Shown one piece after another: positions 1 to 9,311 of a stretch of DNA of 23,592 bases (positions within the stretch are counted from its first letter, which is position 1; each line of letters opens with the position of its first letter). The notes under the pieces were generated by a model that worked only from the letters and a program-made list of their open reading frames with translations, had not been told where the DNA came from and ran no database searches. The DNA is from Pseudomonadota bacterium (GTDB lineage Bacteria; Pseudomonadota; Alphaproteobacteria; Thalassobaculales; Thalassobaculaceae), in the NCBI GenBank assembly GCA_027623845.1, contig JAQBUJ010000002.1, positions 1 to 23,592 on the forward strand. Direction: 5' to 3'. Position numbers and translations under genes: made by a program.

Positions 1-71
1 GAGCTACCGTCTGTACCAAGGGGGTCAAGATTGAACGCCGATTGGGGGGCAACATTCAATGCCGATTGACA
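1..71 (+). mobile_element. Right end of an IS21-type insertion sequence (partial)
   Basis: Two imperfect direct repeats of about 25 bp lie at 20-44 and 45-68. Each has a G run, a CAA.ATT core and ends in GCCGATTG; they differ by three substitutions and one indel. The second runs into TTGACA ending at 71. IS21-family elements are known for several terminal repeats and for ends finishing in CA. Frame 2 from base 2 reads SYRLYQGGQD and stops at 32-34. A SYRL motif near the C terminus is what I recall for IstB helper ATPases, so this may be the last codons of istB. The rest of the element lies outside the window, and no target duplication can be checked. Confidence 0.5.
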
Positions 72-195
72 GGGCGATCTTCGAGCTGCCGATATCCGAA
101 CAGGTAGAGAACGACAGTTCACGAAAGTTGGCAACACTTGGCAACAAACCGTGGAACGCGCTGGATCAAGACTAAAGACTTAGGTCCCGGAAACC

Positions 196-220
196 AAAAA
201 CCCCCTGGTTTCCCAGGGGG
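196..220 (-). terminator. Intrinsic terminator of tRNA-Ala
   Basis: Read on the minus strand, an 8-bp perfect stem (CCCCCTGG/CCAGGGGG, plus-strand arms 201-208 and 213-220) with a GAAA tetraloop is followed at once by five T residues (plus 196-200). It begins only 7 bases past the tRNA CCA end, the expected place for a tRNA transcript terminator. Confidence 0.9.
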
Positions 221-226
221 TTATCT

Positions 227-302
<76 letters not shown>

Positions 303-340
303 GAATTCTGGGTTCGGCCACTTGGGCCGACGACCGGTGT

Positions 341-369
341 TAGATAACGGTGCAGGCTTGGCTTCGCAA
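341..369 (-). promoter_or_regulatory. Candidate promoter for tRNA-Ala
   Basis: On the minus strand, TTGCGA (plus 364-369) and TATCTA (plus 341-346) are separated by exactly 17 bp. This would start RNA about 30 bases before the tRNA. The -35 matches 4/6 and the -10 3/6 of the sigma-70 consensus. The element lies in the 110-bp gap between the tRNA and the stop of the upstream minus-strand gene. Positional support is good, but the match is only moderate. Confidence 0.35.
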
Positions 370-412
370 GAGGCTTTCTGGCTTGCTGCGCTAACGTCAC
401 CGTATTGGATGC

Positions 413-826
413 TTAAGTTTCTTCTTCCTCGTCAGGCACCGCCTCGTCGGCATCGTCGTCGACATCAGCATCGACCACCAACACAGGGTCGTCTTCGTCC
501 TCGTCGGACGCCAAAACAGCGGCGCTGCCCGGCGCGTCGACTTCGGGAAGGACCTCTTCTTCCTCGTCTTCATCCTCATCCGGCAGGACGAGGCCATCTT
601 CTTCCTCGTCCTCGTCCTCATCGTCGCCCGCCTCCTCCGCCACCTTCGGTCGGGCCGGTTTGACCTCTTCGGCGATGGGGACACGGTTGCGGCGGCTCTT
701 CAATACCGCTTCGGGATCGAAAGTCGCGCTGCATTTAGGGCAGACGATTGGGGATTTGAAGAAATCGTAAAACAGAACTGCGCAGGACTGGCAGACCCGT
801 TTTATACCCCATTCTGGTTTAGCCAA
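413..826 (-). CDS. TIGR02300 family (FYDLN acid) zinc-ribbon protein
   Basis: This 137-residue protein has a compact N-terminal zinc ribbon, with Cys pairs at C12/C15 and C29/C32. The segment between them reads FYDFF where the family motif is FYDLN. After about residue 65 it becomes almost entirely Asp/Glu with a few short hydrophobic patches, the acidic tail that names the family. The function is unknown; a nucleic-acid or basic-protein partner is only a guess. I chose a TTG start at 826 because GGAGGAG lies just upstream, MAKPE-type N termini are usual for the family, and a good promoter candidate lies within the otherwise possible N-terminal extension to 904. The gene is divergent from aroA, an arrangement common in Alphaproteobacteria. 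Confidence 0.85.
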   Translation of the reverse strand: MAKPEWGIKRVCQSCAVLFYDFFKSPIVCPKCSATFDPEAVLKSRRNRVPIAEEVKPARPKVAEEAGDDEDEDEEEDGLVLPDEDEDEEEEVLPEVDAPGSAAVLASDEDEDDPVLVVDADVDDDADEAVPDEEEET

Positions 827-1221
827 TTCAACTCCTCCGAAATACCGATGACGGACCGGACGCGGCGCGGGGATATCCAGGATCGAGAGGGATGTCAAAG
901 CCAAAATGCCAAACCGCGCCGCTTCCGGCGGAGAGTGGCGCGTTGATTTTGAAGCGAAAAGTCGGACTGATGCGTTTCTTCGGATATCAAATCATATTAG
1001 TTTCAACGGGTTGCCGACCCTCTTTCGTCCTCCCCGCACAGGCAAAACATGCGGGCCGGATTCTCGCCTTATTTCCCCGGACAGGCTCATGGCTCTATGA
1101 TAGACAGCCGCCGGGGATGATCGCCTCGATCCTTTACGTTGCGATCCACCTTACCGGATAGCCTACACCGGACGAGCTGAAACTCGAACCCAAACCTGAA
1201 CCAAGGCCGGAGAAACCGTTC
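827..1221. other. 395-bp divergent intergenic region
   Basis: No convincing gene lies here; open frames through it lack ribosome-binding sites and family resemblance. Left to right it holds the promoter candidate for the minus-strand zinc-ribbon gene (870-898), an AT-richer stretch around 985-1010, and a hairpin with arms CCCGCA/TGCGGG (1033-1038 and 1050-1055). A TATGAT -10-like hexamer at 1096-1101 could serve aroA, but no good -35 sits 16-18 bp before it. The length leaves room for a small RNA or a long aroA leader, neither of which I can demonstrate. Confidence 0.4.
870..898 (-). promoter_or_regulatory. Candidate promoter of the zinc-ribbon gene
   Basis: On the minus strand a perfect TTGACA (plus 893-898) is followed after 17 bp by TATCCC (plus 870-875). 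Transcription would begin near 863, giving a leader of roughly 37 bases before the TTG start at 826. This placement independently supports the downstream TTG rather than an earlier in-frame start. The -10 matches only 3/6. Confidence 0.5.
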
Positions 1222-2556
1222 GTGGCTTCGTTAACCTCCAGCAAATCCTTCGGACTCAAGGGGCGCATCCGTGTTCCTGGAGATAAATCGATTTCGCACC
1301 GCGCGCTGATCCTGGGCGGCCTGGCGGTCGGCGAGACTGTGGTCGATGGCCTTCTCGAGGGCGAGGATGTGCTGTGTACCGCCGCCGCGATGCGGGCGTT
1401 CGGCGCCGAGGTCCAGCGTGACCAAGCCGGGACATGGCGTATCCACGGCCGTGGTGTCGGCGGCCTCGACGAACCTGACCAGGTGCTGGATCTCGGCAAT
1501 TCCGGAACCGGGGCCCGGCTGTTGATGGGCGCCGCCGCCGGTAACCCGATCACCACCTTCTTCACCGGCGACGGCTCGTTGGTTGGTCGACCCATGGCGC
1601 GGGTTATCGAACCGTTGGAGCGGATGGGCGTGCGCTTTGTCGCGCGGGCCGGTGGCCGCCTGCCGCTTGCCTGTCTGGGGCCGGAAACGCTCTTGCCGAT
1701 CGACTACACCTTGCCCGTCGCCTCGGCGCAGGTGAAATCGGCGATCCTGCTGGCTGGCCTCGCGGCGCCCGGCGAAACCACGGTGATCGAGCGCCATGCG
1801 ACACGGGACCACACCGAAACCATGCTGCGGCAGTTCGGCGCGACGGTCAGAGTCGTGGCGCGCGATGATGGCGGCCGGGCGATCACCCTGGTCGGCGAGC
1901 CGGAATTGATAGGTCAGCGGGTTCGGGTCCCGGCGGACCCGTCCTCCGCCGCATTCCCGACCGTCGCGGCGCTGATCACCGAAGGCTCGCAGATCCAGTT
2001 GGCCGGCGTCGGCATCAACCCGCTGCGTTTCGGCCTCTATGAGGTGCTCGCCGATATGGGCGCCGACATCCAAGTGGATCGCTTGGACGATGGCGGCGGT
2101 GAGCCCCTGGCCGATCTGACGGTACGCTTCGGCAAGATGCGCGGCGTCGACGTCCCAGCCAGCATCGCGCCCCGGATGATCGACGAATACCCGGTGCTCG
2201 CGGTAGCCGCGGCCTTCGCCGAGGGTCGGACGGTGATGAACGGGCTGGCGGAACTGAGGGTCAAGGAGAGCGACCGTCTCGACGCCACGGCCCGCGGGCT
2301 GGCGGCGTGCGGCGTCGAGGTTGAGGAAAGCGAGGATCGGCTGGTCGTCCACGGCACGGCGGGCCGGGTACCCGGCGGCGGGACGATCGCCGCCAATATG
2401 GATCATCGCATCGCCATGGCTTTCCTGGTCCTCGGGCTGGGTGCAGACGCGCCGGTCAGTATCGACGACGGGGCAACCATCGAGACCAGCTTCCCGGATT
2501 TCTCCGGTTTGATGCGCGGCCTCGGCGCCAAGATCGCACAGGACGCACCGGCATGA
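1222..2556 (+). CDS. aroA: 3-phosphoshikimate 1-carboxyvinyltransferase (EPSP synthase), class II-like
   Basis: The cytosolic enzyme joins shikimate-3-phosphate and PEP in the sixth shikimate-pathway step. The 444-residue protein carries the substrate loop GDKSISHRA (K22, S23, R27), GNSGTG (92-97), SAQVKSA, RDHTE, MIDEYPVLAVAAAF, ELRVKESDRL and DHRIAMAFLVLG, in family order and at family length. Wording across the chain resembles the CP4-type class II enzyme. The residue equivalent to the CP4 glyphosate-tolerance Ala100 is however Gly (G95), as in sensitive class I enzymes. The start is GTG, chosen because GGAGA lies 8 bases upstream and the N terminus has family length. It overlaps cmk by 4 bases (ATGA), so translational coupling is likely. 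Confidence 0.96.
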   Translation: MASLTSSKSFGLKGRIRVPGDKSISHRALILGGLAVGETVVDGLLEGEDVLCTAAAMRAFGAEVQRDQAGTWRIHGRGVGGLDEPDQVLDLGNSGTGARLLMGAAAGNPITTFFTGDGSLVGRPMARVIEPLERMGVRFVARAGGRLPLACLGPETLLPIDYTLPVASAQVKSAILLAGLAAPGETTVIERHATRDHTETMLRQFGATVRVVARDDGGRAITLVGEPELIGQRVRVPADPSSAAFPTVAALITEGSQIQLAGVGINPLRFGLYEVLADMGADIQVDRLDDGGGEPLADLTVRFGKMRGVDVPASIAPRMIDEYPVLAVAAAFAEGRTVMNGLAELRVKESDRLDATARGLAACGVEVEESEDRLVVHGTAGRVPGGGTIAANMDHRIAMAFLVLGLGADAPVSIDDGATIETSFPDFSGLMRGLGAKIAQDAPA

Positions 2557-3188
2557 TCATTGCGATAGACGGACCGGCTGCATCCGGCAAAGGCACGGTC
2601 GCGCGCCGGCTTGCAGAGCATTTGAACCACGCCTATCTGGACACCGGTTCGTTATACCGGGCGGTCGCCCTGTCGGTGCTGCGGGCCGGCGCCGACCCGA
2701 GCGATGCCGCCATCGCCGCCGCGCATGCGCGTGACCTCGATCCAAATCTCACCGAGGACCCGGACCTGCGCAGCGCTGCAACCGGGGCTGCGGCCTCGAA
2801 GGTGGCGGCGGTTGCTTCTGTCCGTTCGACGTTGCTGGCGTTTCAGCGGAACTTCGCCGTCACCCCGCCAAACGCCCGAGCCGGCGCGGTTTTGGACGGC
2901 CGTGATATCGGCACGGCTGTATGCCCGGATGCCGATCGGAAGATTTTTGTGATCGCCGATATAGAGATTCGCGCTGAACGACGCTTCAAGGAGTTGCTCG
3001 GACGCGGCGAGGCCGCTATATATGCGCGCGTTCTGGACGATTTGCAGGAGCGCGATGCACGCGATGCCTCGCGGGTCGATGCTCCGATGCGCCAGGCCGA
3101 GGACGCGATGCTTCTTGATACCTCGCATCTCGACCCCGATCAGGCCTTTGAGCGCGCGCTCGCATTTGTGACGTCCGGAACGACTTGA
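2553..3188 (+). CDS. cmk: Cytidylate kinase
   Basis: CMP kinase phosphorylates CMP and dCMP with ATP in the cytosol. The 211-residue protein has the P-loop GPAASGKGT at residues 7-15, the NMP-binding motif YLDTGSLYRAVAL, the DGRDIGTAVCPDAD region, and the late RDASR segment with conserved arginines. Length and order fit the bacterial Cmk family. Its ATG overlaps the aroA stop (ATGA), and rpsA follows after 298 bases, reproducing the widespread aroA-cmk-rpsA order. Nothing is truncated or unusual. Confidence 0.97.
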   Translation: MIIAIDGPAASGKGTVARRLAEHLNHAYLDTGSLYRAVALSVLRAGADPSDAAIAAAHARDLDPNLTEDPDLRSAATGAAASKVAAVASVRSTLLAFQRNFAVTPPNARAGAVLDGRDIGTAVCPDADRKIFVIADIEIRAERRFKELLGRGEAAIYARVLDDLQERDARDASRVDAPMRQAEDAMLLDTSHLDPDQAFERALAFVTSGTT

Positions 3189-3322
3189 ACCGTTGGCTCT
3201 TCGCTTGGTCCGGAGCCGGCAAACGCAACCAGATGGTGGCCGGCTTACCGGCCTCGTTCGAACCCGCGGACCGGGTTGAACATTGCCCAGGAGATGCCGC
3301 CGAAAGCTGCATCACTAGGCGC

Positions 3323-3418
3323 GTTCATGGAAAACCCCGTTTGTTGAGAATCACGTTCGCAGGGAACCCCGTTCGCAGGGAACCCCGTTCGCAGGGAACC
3401 CCGTTCGCAGGGAACAAC
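3323..3418 (+). repeat. Tandem array of six 16-bp units before rpsA
   Basis: The core holds three exact copies of GTTCGCAGGGAACCCC at 3355-3370, 3371-3386 and 3387-3402, plus a fourth at 3403-3418 matching 14 of 16. In the same register, 3323-3338 matches at 11 of 16 and 3339-3354 at 10 of 16, consistent with older decayed copies. Each unit contains the inverted repeat GTTC-N5-GAAC. There is no spacer pattern, so it is not CRISPR. It lies between cmk and rpsA, ending 68 bases before the rpsA start. Confidence 0.9.
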
Positions 3419-3475
3419 GCCACCATACGCAACCATCCGGCGGCGGCCAAATGCCGCTGGACAGACACTATGTCT

Positions 3476-3481
3476 AAGGAG
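3476..3481 (+). promoter_or_regulatory. rpsA ribosome binding site next to a hairpin
   Basis: AAGGAG sits 5 bases before the ATG at 3487. It directly abuts the 13-bp inverted repeat AGACA-CTA-TGTCT (3463-3475), which could form a small stem immediately upstream of the ribosome site. Confidence 0.8.
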
Positions 3482-3486
3482 ATTTC

Positions 3487-5202
<1,716 letters not shown>

Positions 5203-5223
5203 TCCTCGTCGTTTAGTCGCAAC

Positions 5224-5264
5224 ATATGGCCGTCCTGGTCTCGATCGGGACGGCCATATTTTTT
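5224..5264 (+). terminator. Intrinsic terminator of rpsA
   Basis: A perfect 12-bp stem (arms ATATGGCCGTCC at 5224-5235 and its complement at 5248-5259) with a 12-base loop is followed by a run of T residues through 5264. It begins 21 bases after the rpsA stop. It should separate the rpsA unit from ihfB. Confidence 0.93.
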
Positions 5265-5445
5265 ACCGCGGCCCTTTCGCGGCCCGCAAAATCGCGGGTG
5301 TCTCGGAAAGGCCTTTCAGTTGAAGCGCTTATACTTGACGGACTGGCCAACCCCTGGCATCCTTCGGTATAGGGATGGCCCGGCAACCGGTGTGTTTTTT
5401 TGAACATACTCGGCGAAATGGTCCGGCACGGGAACGGTCGTCGCA

Positions 5446-5730
5446 ATGACCAAGTCCGAGTTAATCATGAGATTGGCGGAAGCCAATCCGCATCTTTACC
5501 AGCGTGACGTGGAGCGAATCGTCTCGACCATTTTCGAGGAGATTTCCCAGGCGCTGGAAAATGGTGACCGAGTAGAATTGCGTGGCTTCGGGGCTTTCTC
5601 GATCAAGCGGCGCGATGCTCGAACCGGTCGTAATCCCCGGACCGGAGACGCGGTAACCGTCAGCGAGAAATGCGTTCCTTATTTCAAGACCGGCAAGCAA
5701 TTGCGCGAGCGTTTGAACCCGTCTTCCTGA
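5446..5730 (+). CDS. ihfB: Integration host factor subunit beta
   Basis: This is a DNA-bending nucleoid protein that pairs with IhfA. The 94-residue chain has the HU/IHF fold: an N-terminal helical pair (residues 3-40), then DRVELRGFGAF (41-51) with E44 and R46 at the positions used for sequence reading in IHF-beta. The arm GRNPRTG follows, with the intercalating Pro at 64. The KRRDARTGRNP wording is IHF-beta-like rather than HU-like. Its position after rpsA agrees. The ribosome site is weak (GGAAC about 10 bases before ATG). The strong rpsA terminator implies its own promoter in 5265-5445, which I could not place. Confidence 0.93.
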   Translation: MTKSELIMRLAEANPHLYQRDVERIVSTIFEEISQALENGDRVELRGFGAFSIKRRDARTGRNPRTGDAVTVSEKCVPYFKTGKQLRERLNPSS

Positions 5731-5848
5731 TGATCCAAGGCTGATTTAGGCAGCGATGCATGGCCTGATGAAGCCAGGCTACGAGGCATTTCAGTTTTCG
5801 TTTATGAAGCTTCTGGCCTGATCGAGCCCGTTGCCTGGACTGGAAATA

Positions 5849-5863
5849 ACCCTGGACCAGGGT
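5849..5863. other. 15-bp palindrome between convergent genes
   Basis: ACCCTGG-A-CCAGGGT is a perfect inverted repeat with a one-base centre, in the 168-bp gap between ihfB (plus) and the cyclase gene (minus). A looser hairpin (GCCTG/CAGGC) lies at 5763-5779. Neither is followed directly by a T run, so a terminator role is uncertain; a protein site is equally possible. Confidence 0.35.
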
Positions 5864-5898
5864 GGCTCTAACAACATCGACAACCTGTAAGCGAATCG

Positions 5899-8800
5899 CT
5901 ATTCGCCGGAAAAACGTTGTTCGAGCGCAGTGCGGATCGCGATGGCCGACGGCGCTAACCCTTGCGCGTTGGCATAGTCCAAGCAGTGTCGCAGGGCCTG
6001 TTCGGTTTCGGCGTCGTCGGTGCCGCGCCGAACCGCCGCCAGGGCCAGGGCGCGCTTGATAAAATAATCGGTGAAACGTGTTGGTTCCGGGCCGAGAAAT
6101 GCAACCAGCGCCTGGGCGTGATGTTCCAAGCGCTCCCAGTCGCCCACCTCAAGACAATATTCCATCGCCCATTGGCGGAAGAAGATGTGATTGTGCGCAA
6201 CCGCTCCCACATCCAGGAGGGCTTCGCCTTCATTGAGAAACGCGACTGCCTTGCCCGGGTCATTGGCGGCCATGGCGGCCGTTCCATAGATCCAAGGGCC
6301 GCAGAACTGGATCGCCGGACCTTCAGCGACCGCGATCGCCTGCTCCACTGCCTCGCGGGCTTTGGCTCTGTTACCCCTCGCCAATTCAACGCCTCCCAAC
6401 GTGTTGAGGCCATAGGACAGGAACCGACTGGACGAAAGCCGCTCGCTCAGGCGCATAATCTCGCGCGCATGGGTCTCTGCGTCGTCGATTTCTCCTTGGT
6501 TCAGGGCCATCAGGCTAAGGCCGTTCAGGACGATAATTCTGGCGCGATCATTACCAGCGCGGGTTGTAATCTCCTGGGCTTCCTGGAGGAGGGAAAGACT
6601 GGCGATGTAGTCACCGCTCAATATCGAGGACCACCCGACCATCGGGGCGTTGGCCACCTCGATGCGTGCGAAGCCGGCCTCTTTGGCCCGGGTCACGCAT
6701 TCGGTGAAATACCGCTTGGCGCTTTCGATGCGGCAGGCCGCGTAGGAGGCATCCGCCAAGCCGCCCAGCGCCTGGATCTGAAATTCCTCGCTGCCGGCCG
6801 CGCGCGCATGGACGAGCGCCCGGTTATGGGCCGCCATGCACGCCTCGGTACGGCCCAGGGGAAATAAGAGATTGCCGCGGGTAAACTCGATCTCGGCCAA
6901 CGGGTCGCTGATCCCGGCTTCACTGCATAGCGCCTCGGCGCGGTCGAGTTGCATAAAGGCGTCGTCGAAGCGATCAAGGATGCGCATACCAGCGGCGAGG
7001 CCGAGCCGACAGCGAATTTCCTCCGCTGGTGTTTCCGCATCCGCCAAGGCGGATTCGTAACACTCTATGGAAAGCGCGCTATCGGCGAGGAGGCGCAAGA
7101 TCTCACCGGTCAGGCACAACCCTTCCAGACGTAAACTGCGGTCCTTGGTCAGGCGGATTGTGGCTTCAGCCAGCGAGAGCGCGCGGTCGTAGTGATAAGC
7201 GGTCATCTCCTGGCGAGACGCGACGAGATAGGCAGCGGCGGCGTCCGGGTGCTCCGCTGCTTCCAGGTGCCGCGCGTGGAGTACCTGGTCATGGTCGGAA
7301 AACCAGTTGGCGGCCTTAATGTGGAGCGCCCGCCGGCTGTCGCCCAGCAGGGTCCCGTAAACGCCATCTCGGACCAGAGCATGAACGAACAGAAACCCGT
7401 CGCCTTCCGGGCGGACCAACTGATGCTTAATCAGACCGGTGCATTCATAGCCCGGTACCTCGATCATCGTCGCGACGACCGTGGCGGTGAAGCGCTGACC
7501 CAAGACCGCTGCGGCTTGAATCGCCAGGCGATCCTTTGGGTCAAGATTGTCGGTACGTGCCTGTACGATGCTCTGCACCGACCCTGGTACGCCGTGCTCG
7601 GCATTCTCCTCGGCATTGCGCAGCAATTGGTCGAGGAACAGTGGATTGCCGGCGGCGCGGGCGATACAGGCGCGTGCCAATTCGTCGGTCGTGTCCAGAT
7701 AATGCTTGGCGAGGTCGGCCGCGTCCTCCGCGTTCAACGGCCCCAGATCGATGGTGGTGAGCGGGCGATCGCGGATCTTGGCGCGCCACCCGGCATCGAT
7801 CGGATCGCCCTCGACCCGGGATGTCATCAGCATGACGATCGTGCTGCCGGCGATACCCTCAGCGAGGCTCGCCAGACGGTTGAGGAGAACTGGATCGGCC
7901 CAATGAATATCCTCGATCCGAAGCAGGACGGGTCCCCGGCGTCCGGCCTCACGGGCCAAGGCGACGATGGTGCGGTCAAGCCCCTGCATCCGGGTTTGAT
8001 AGTCCATCGCGTCATGCATGGCCTGGAGCTCAGTGGGCTGTGGCAGATCCAGCAGATCATTCAGATGGAGGGCGTTCTGCGGCTCCACCAATCCACTGGC
8101 GATGGCCTTGTCGGCGGCCAAGCGACGCACCGCCTTGCCGCTGCCCGGGGGGATGCCGATTAAACTACGCACCAAGGCCGGAATTGCATCCCGCCCCTTG
8201 CCGGCGCCGAAATCCAGTATCAGGGCGGTATGGCAAGCGAATCCCTCGGCGGTCACTTCGCTCTGGAACTGGTCGACCAGACGGGTCTTGCCGATCCCGG
8301 GCTCACCGCGCAGCAATACCAACTGAACGGATTGCGTCTCGAGGCATTCCGACACCACCCCGCGGAGCTGGCGTCGCTCCCGTCCGCGGCCAACAAACGG
8401 ACGGGCATCGCTACTGGCCGGTTCCTGACCGATGTCCAACACTCGCCAGGTCTTGATCGGGGTCTCGAACCCTTTGACCTCGGCATTCCCGGCGAAGTCG
8501 CAAGCGGCGACCCCGGCAACGGTGGTTTGTACGGCGTCGGAGATCAAAGTTTCGCCCGGTTGGGCCAGATCCTGCAGGCGGGCGGCTAAATTCACCGAGG
8601 TGCCGGTTACTGTGTATTCATCAAAAGAGCTGCTACCGGTACGGCTGGCCACGACCTGACCACTGGCGATGCCGACATGGGCAACCAAGGGCGGGGTGAA
8701 CTCGGCCAATTGCCGGTGGATTTCCTGCGCCGCCCTGACGGCACGCTCCGGATCGTCGCTATGGGCGATCGGCGCGCCGAAAACCGCCATTACCGCATCA

Positions 8801-9246
8801 CCGATATGCTTGTCGATAGTCCCGCCAAAGCGCCGGATGATTTCGTCCACGACCGTGAAATAGCGCTGCAGCAGCGCGTGCACCTCCTCCGGATCGATCT
8901 TGGCCGACAATGTGGTAAAGCCCGAGAGATCGGCGAACAGCACAGTCACCTGACGCCGGGCATCGAGCACCGCGGCGGCAGGCTCGGTTGATGCTGGGCC
9001 GCCTGCTGGGGCCGTGACCGGAGTGATAGCCGGGGCGATTACCGGACCATCCGGTAATCCGGCGCTCCCGTCCCGTGCGCAGATGGCGGCCAGCACCCGC
9101 TTGCGCTCGCCCATCGACAGGCCGATCTCCTTGAGATCCGCTTCGCTCAGCGAGCCTAGAACATCGATATCGATATCGTTTTCGGCGAATAACGCGCCAT
9201 GGCGACTCAGGCCATTTTGGTCAAGCCACTGCGCCAGATCACTCAT
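5899..9246 (-). CDS. Class III adenylate cyclase with SAM, AAA ATPase and TPR-like regions
   Basis: This is a protein of about 1115 residues. Residues 1-57 resemble a SAM domain. After a Pro/Ala-rich linker, a class III cyclase domain (about 97-270) keeps the metal ligands D106 and D150 and the transition-state residues N219 and R223. The purine-reading pair is K146 and T212, the Lys/Thr combination of class IIIb adenylyl cyclases, so ATP is the likely substrate. From about 283 comes a STAND-like AAA module with Walker A GEPGIGKT (314-321) and Walker B VLLRIED ending at D446. The remainder is Ala/Leu-rich helical repeats, TPR-like. No signal peptide or membrane segment is visible, so it is probably cytosolic. 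An in-frame GTG at 9255 is an alternative start. It is probably expressed apart from the manC unit. Confidence 0.9.
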   Translation of the reverse strand: MSDLAQWLDQNGLSRHGALFAENDIDIDVLGSLSEADLKEIGLSMGERKRVLAAICARDGSAGLPDGPVIAPAITPVTAPAGGPASTEPAAAVLDARRQVTVLFADLSGFTTLSAKIDPEEVHALLQRYFTVVDEIIRRFGGTIDKHIGDAVMAVFGAPIAHSDDPERAVRAAQEIHRQLAEFTPPLVAHVGIASGQVVASRTGSSSFDEYTVTGTSVNLAARLQDLAQPGETLISDAVQTTVAGVAACDFAGNAEVKGFETPIKTWRVLDIGQEPASSDARPFVGRGRERRQLRGVVSECLETQSVQLVLLRGEPGIGKTRLVDQFQSEVTAEGFACHTALILDFGAGKGRDAIPALVRSLIGIPPGSGKAVRRLAADKAIASGLVEPQNALHLNDLLDLPQPTELQAMHDAMDYQTRMQGLDRTIVALAREAGRRGPVLLRIEDIHWADPVLLNRLASLAEGIAGSTIVMLMTSRVEGDPIDAGWRAKIRDRPLTTIDLGPLNAEDAADLAKHYLDTTDELARACIARAAGNPLFLDQLLRNAEENAEHGVPGSVQSIVQARTDNLDPKDRLAIQAAAVLGQRFTATVVATMIEVPGYECTGLIKHQLVRPEGDGFLFVHALVRDGVYGTLLGDSRRALHIKAANWFSDHDQVLHARHLEAAEHPDAAAAYLVASRQEMTAYHYDRALSLAEATIRLTKDRSLRLEGLCLTGEILRLLADSALSIECYESALADAETPAEEIRCRLGLAAGMRILDRFDDAFMQLDRAEALCSEAGISDPLAEIEFTRGNLLFPLGRTEACMAAHNRALVHARAAGSEEFQIQALGGLADASYAACRIESAKRYFTECVTRAKEAGFARIEVANAPMVGWSSILSGDYIASLSLLQEAQEITTRAGNDRARIIVLNGLSLMALNQGEIDDAETHAREIMRLSERLSSSRFLSYGLNTLGGVELARGNRAKAREAVEQAIAVAEGPAIQFCGPWIYGTAAMAANDPGKAVAFLNEGEALLDVGAVAHNHIFFRQWAMEYCLEVGDWERLEHHAQALVAFLGPEPTRFTDYFIKRALALAAVRRGTDDAETEQALRHCLDYANAQGLAPSAIAIRTALEQRFSGE

Positions 9247-9271
9247 TGACCCCACTCACCCCTATACTCTG

Positions 9272-9307
9272 CCCAATCATCGATCCGGGCCCAATCATCG
9301 ATCCGGG
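9272..9307. repeat. Tandem duplication of an 18-bp unit
   Basis: CCCAATCATCGATCCGGG occurs twice head to tail at 9272-9289 and 9290-9307 without mismatch. It lies in the 65-bp gap between the AllA-like gene (stop at 9312) and the cyclase start. Each copy holds an ATCGAT palindrome. It may be a recent slip duplication or a paired binding site. Confidence 0.9.
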
Positions 9308-9311
9308 GCGC

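Larger units (their letters stand above)
3189..3486 (+). other. cmk-rpsA intergenic leader region
   Basis: This 298-bp gap shows no convincing gene. An in-frame reading from 3185 to 3538 runs through the repeats and into rpsA in another frame, without family character. The gap holds a hairpin GGCCGG-CTTA-CCGGCC at 3238-3253, a 16-bp tandem repeat array at 3323-3418, and a short palindrome AGACA-CTA-TGTCT at 3463-3475 touching the rpsA Shine-Dalgarno. The rpsA leader is a known site of autoregulation in other bacteria, so the structure here is of interest. Confidence 0.6.

Noticed and set aside
1073..1101. aroA promoter with TATGAT
   Set aside because: The -10-like hexamer is fair, but nothing resembling TTGACA lies 16-18 bp upstream.
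3323..3418. CRISPR array or LexA box
   Set aside because: Repeats are head to tail with no spacers, so not CRISPR. The GAAC half-sites recur every 16 bp, not at the 11-bp period of the alphaproteobacterial GTTC-N7-GTTC LexA site.
5334..5374. TTGACG promoter for ihfB
   Set aside because: The -35-like hexamer is good, but the hexamer 17 bp later is CATCCT. The better TATAGG is about 28 bp away, so spacing fails.
5962..8163. Plus-strand frames opposite the cyclase
   Set aside because: Antisense to conserved ATPase and repeat regions, with low-complexity composition and no start signals.
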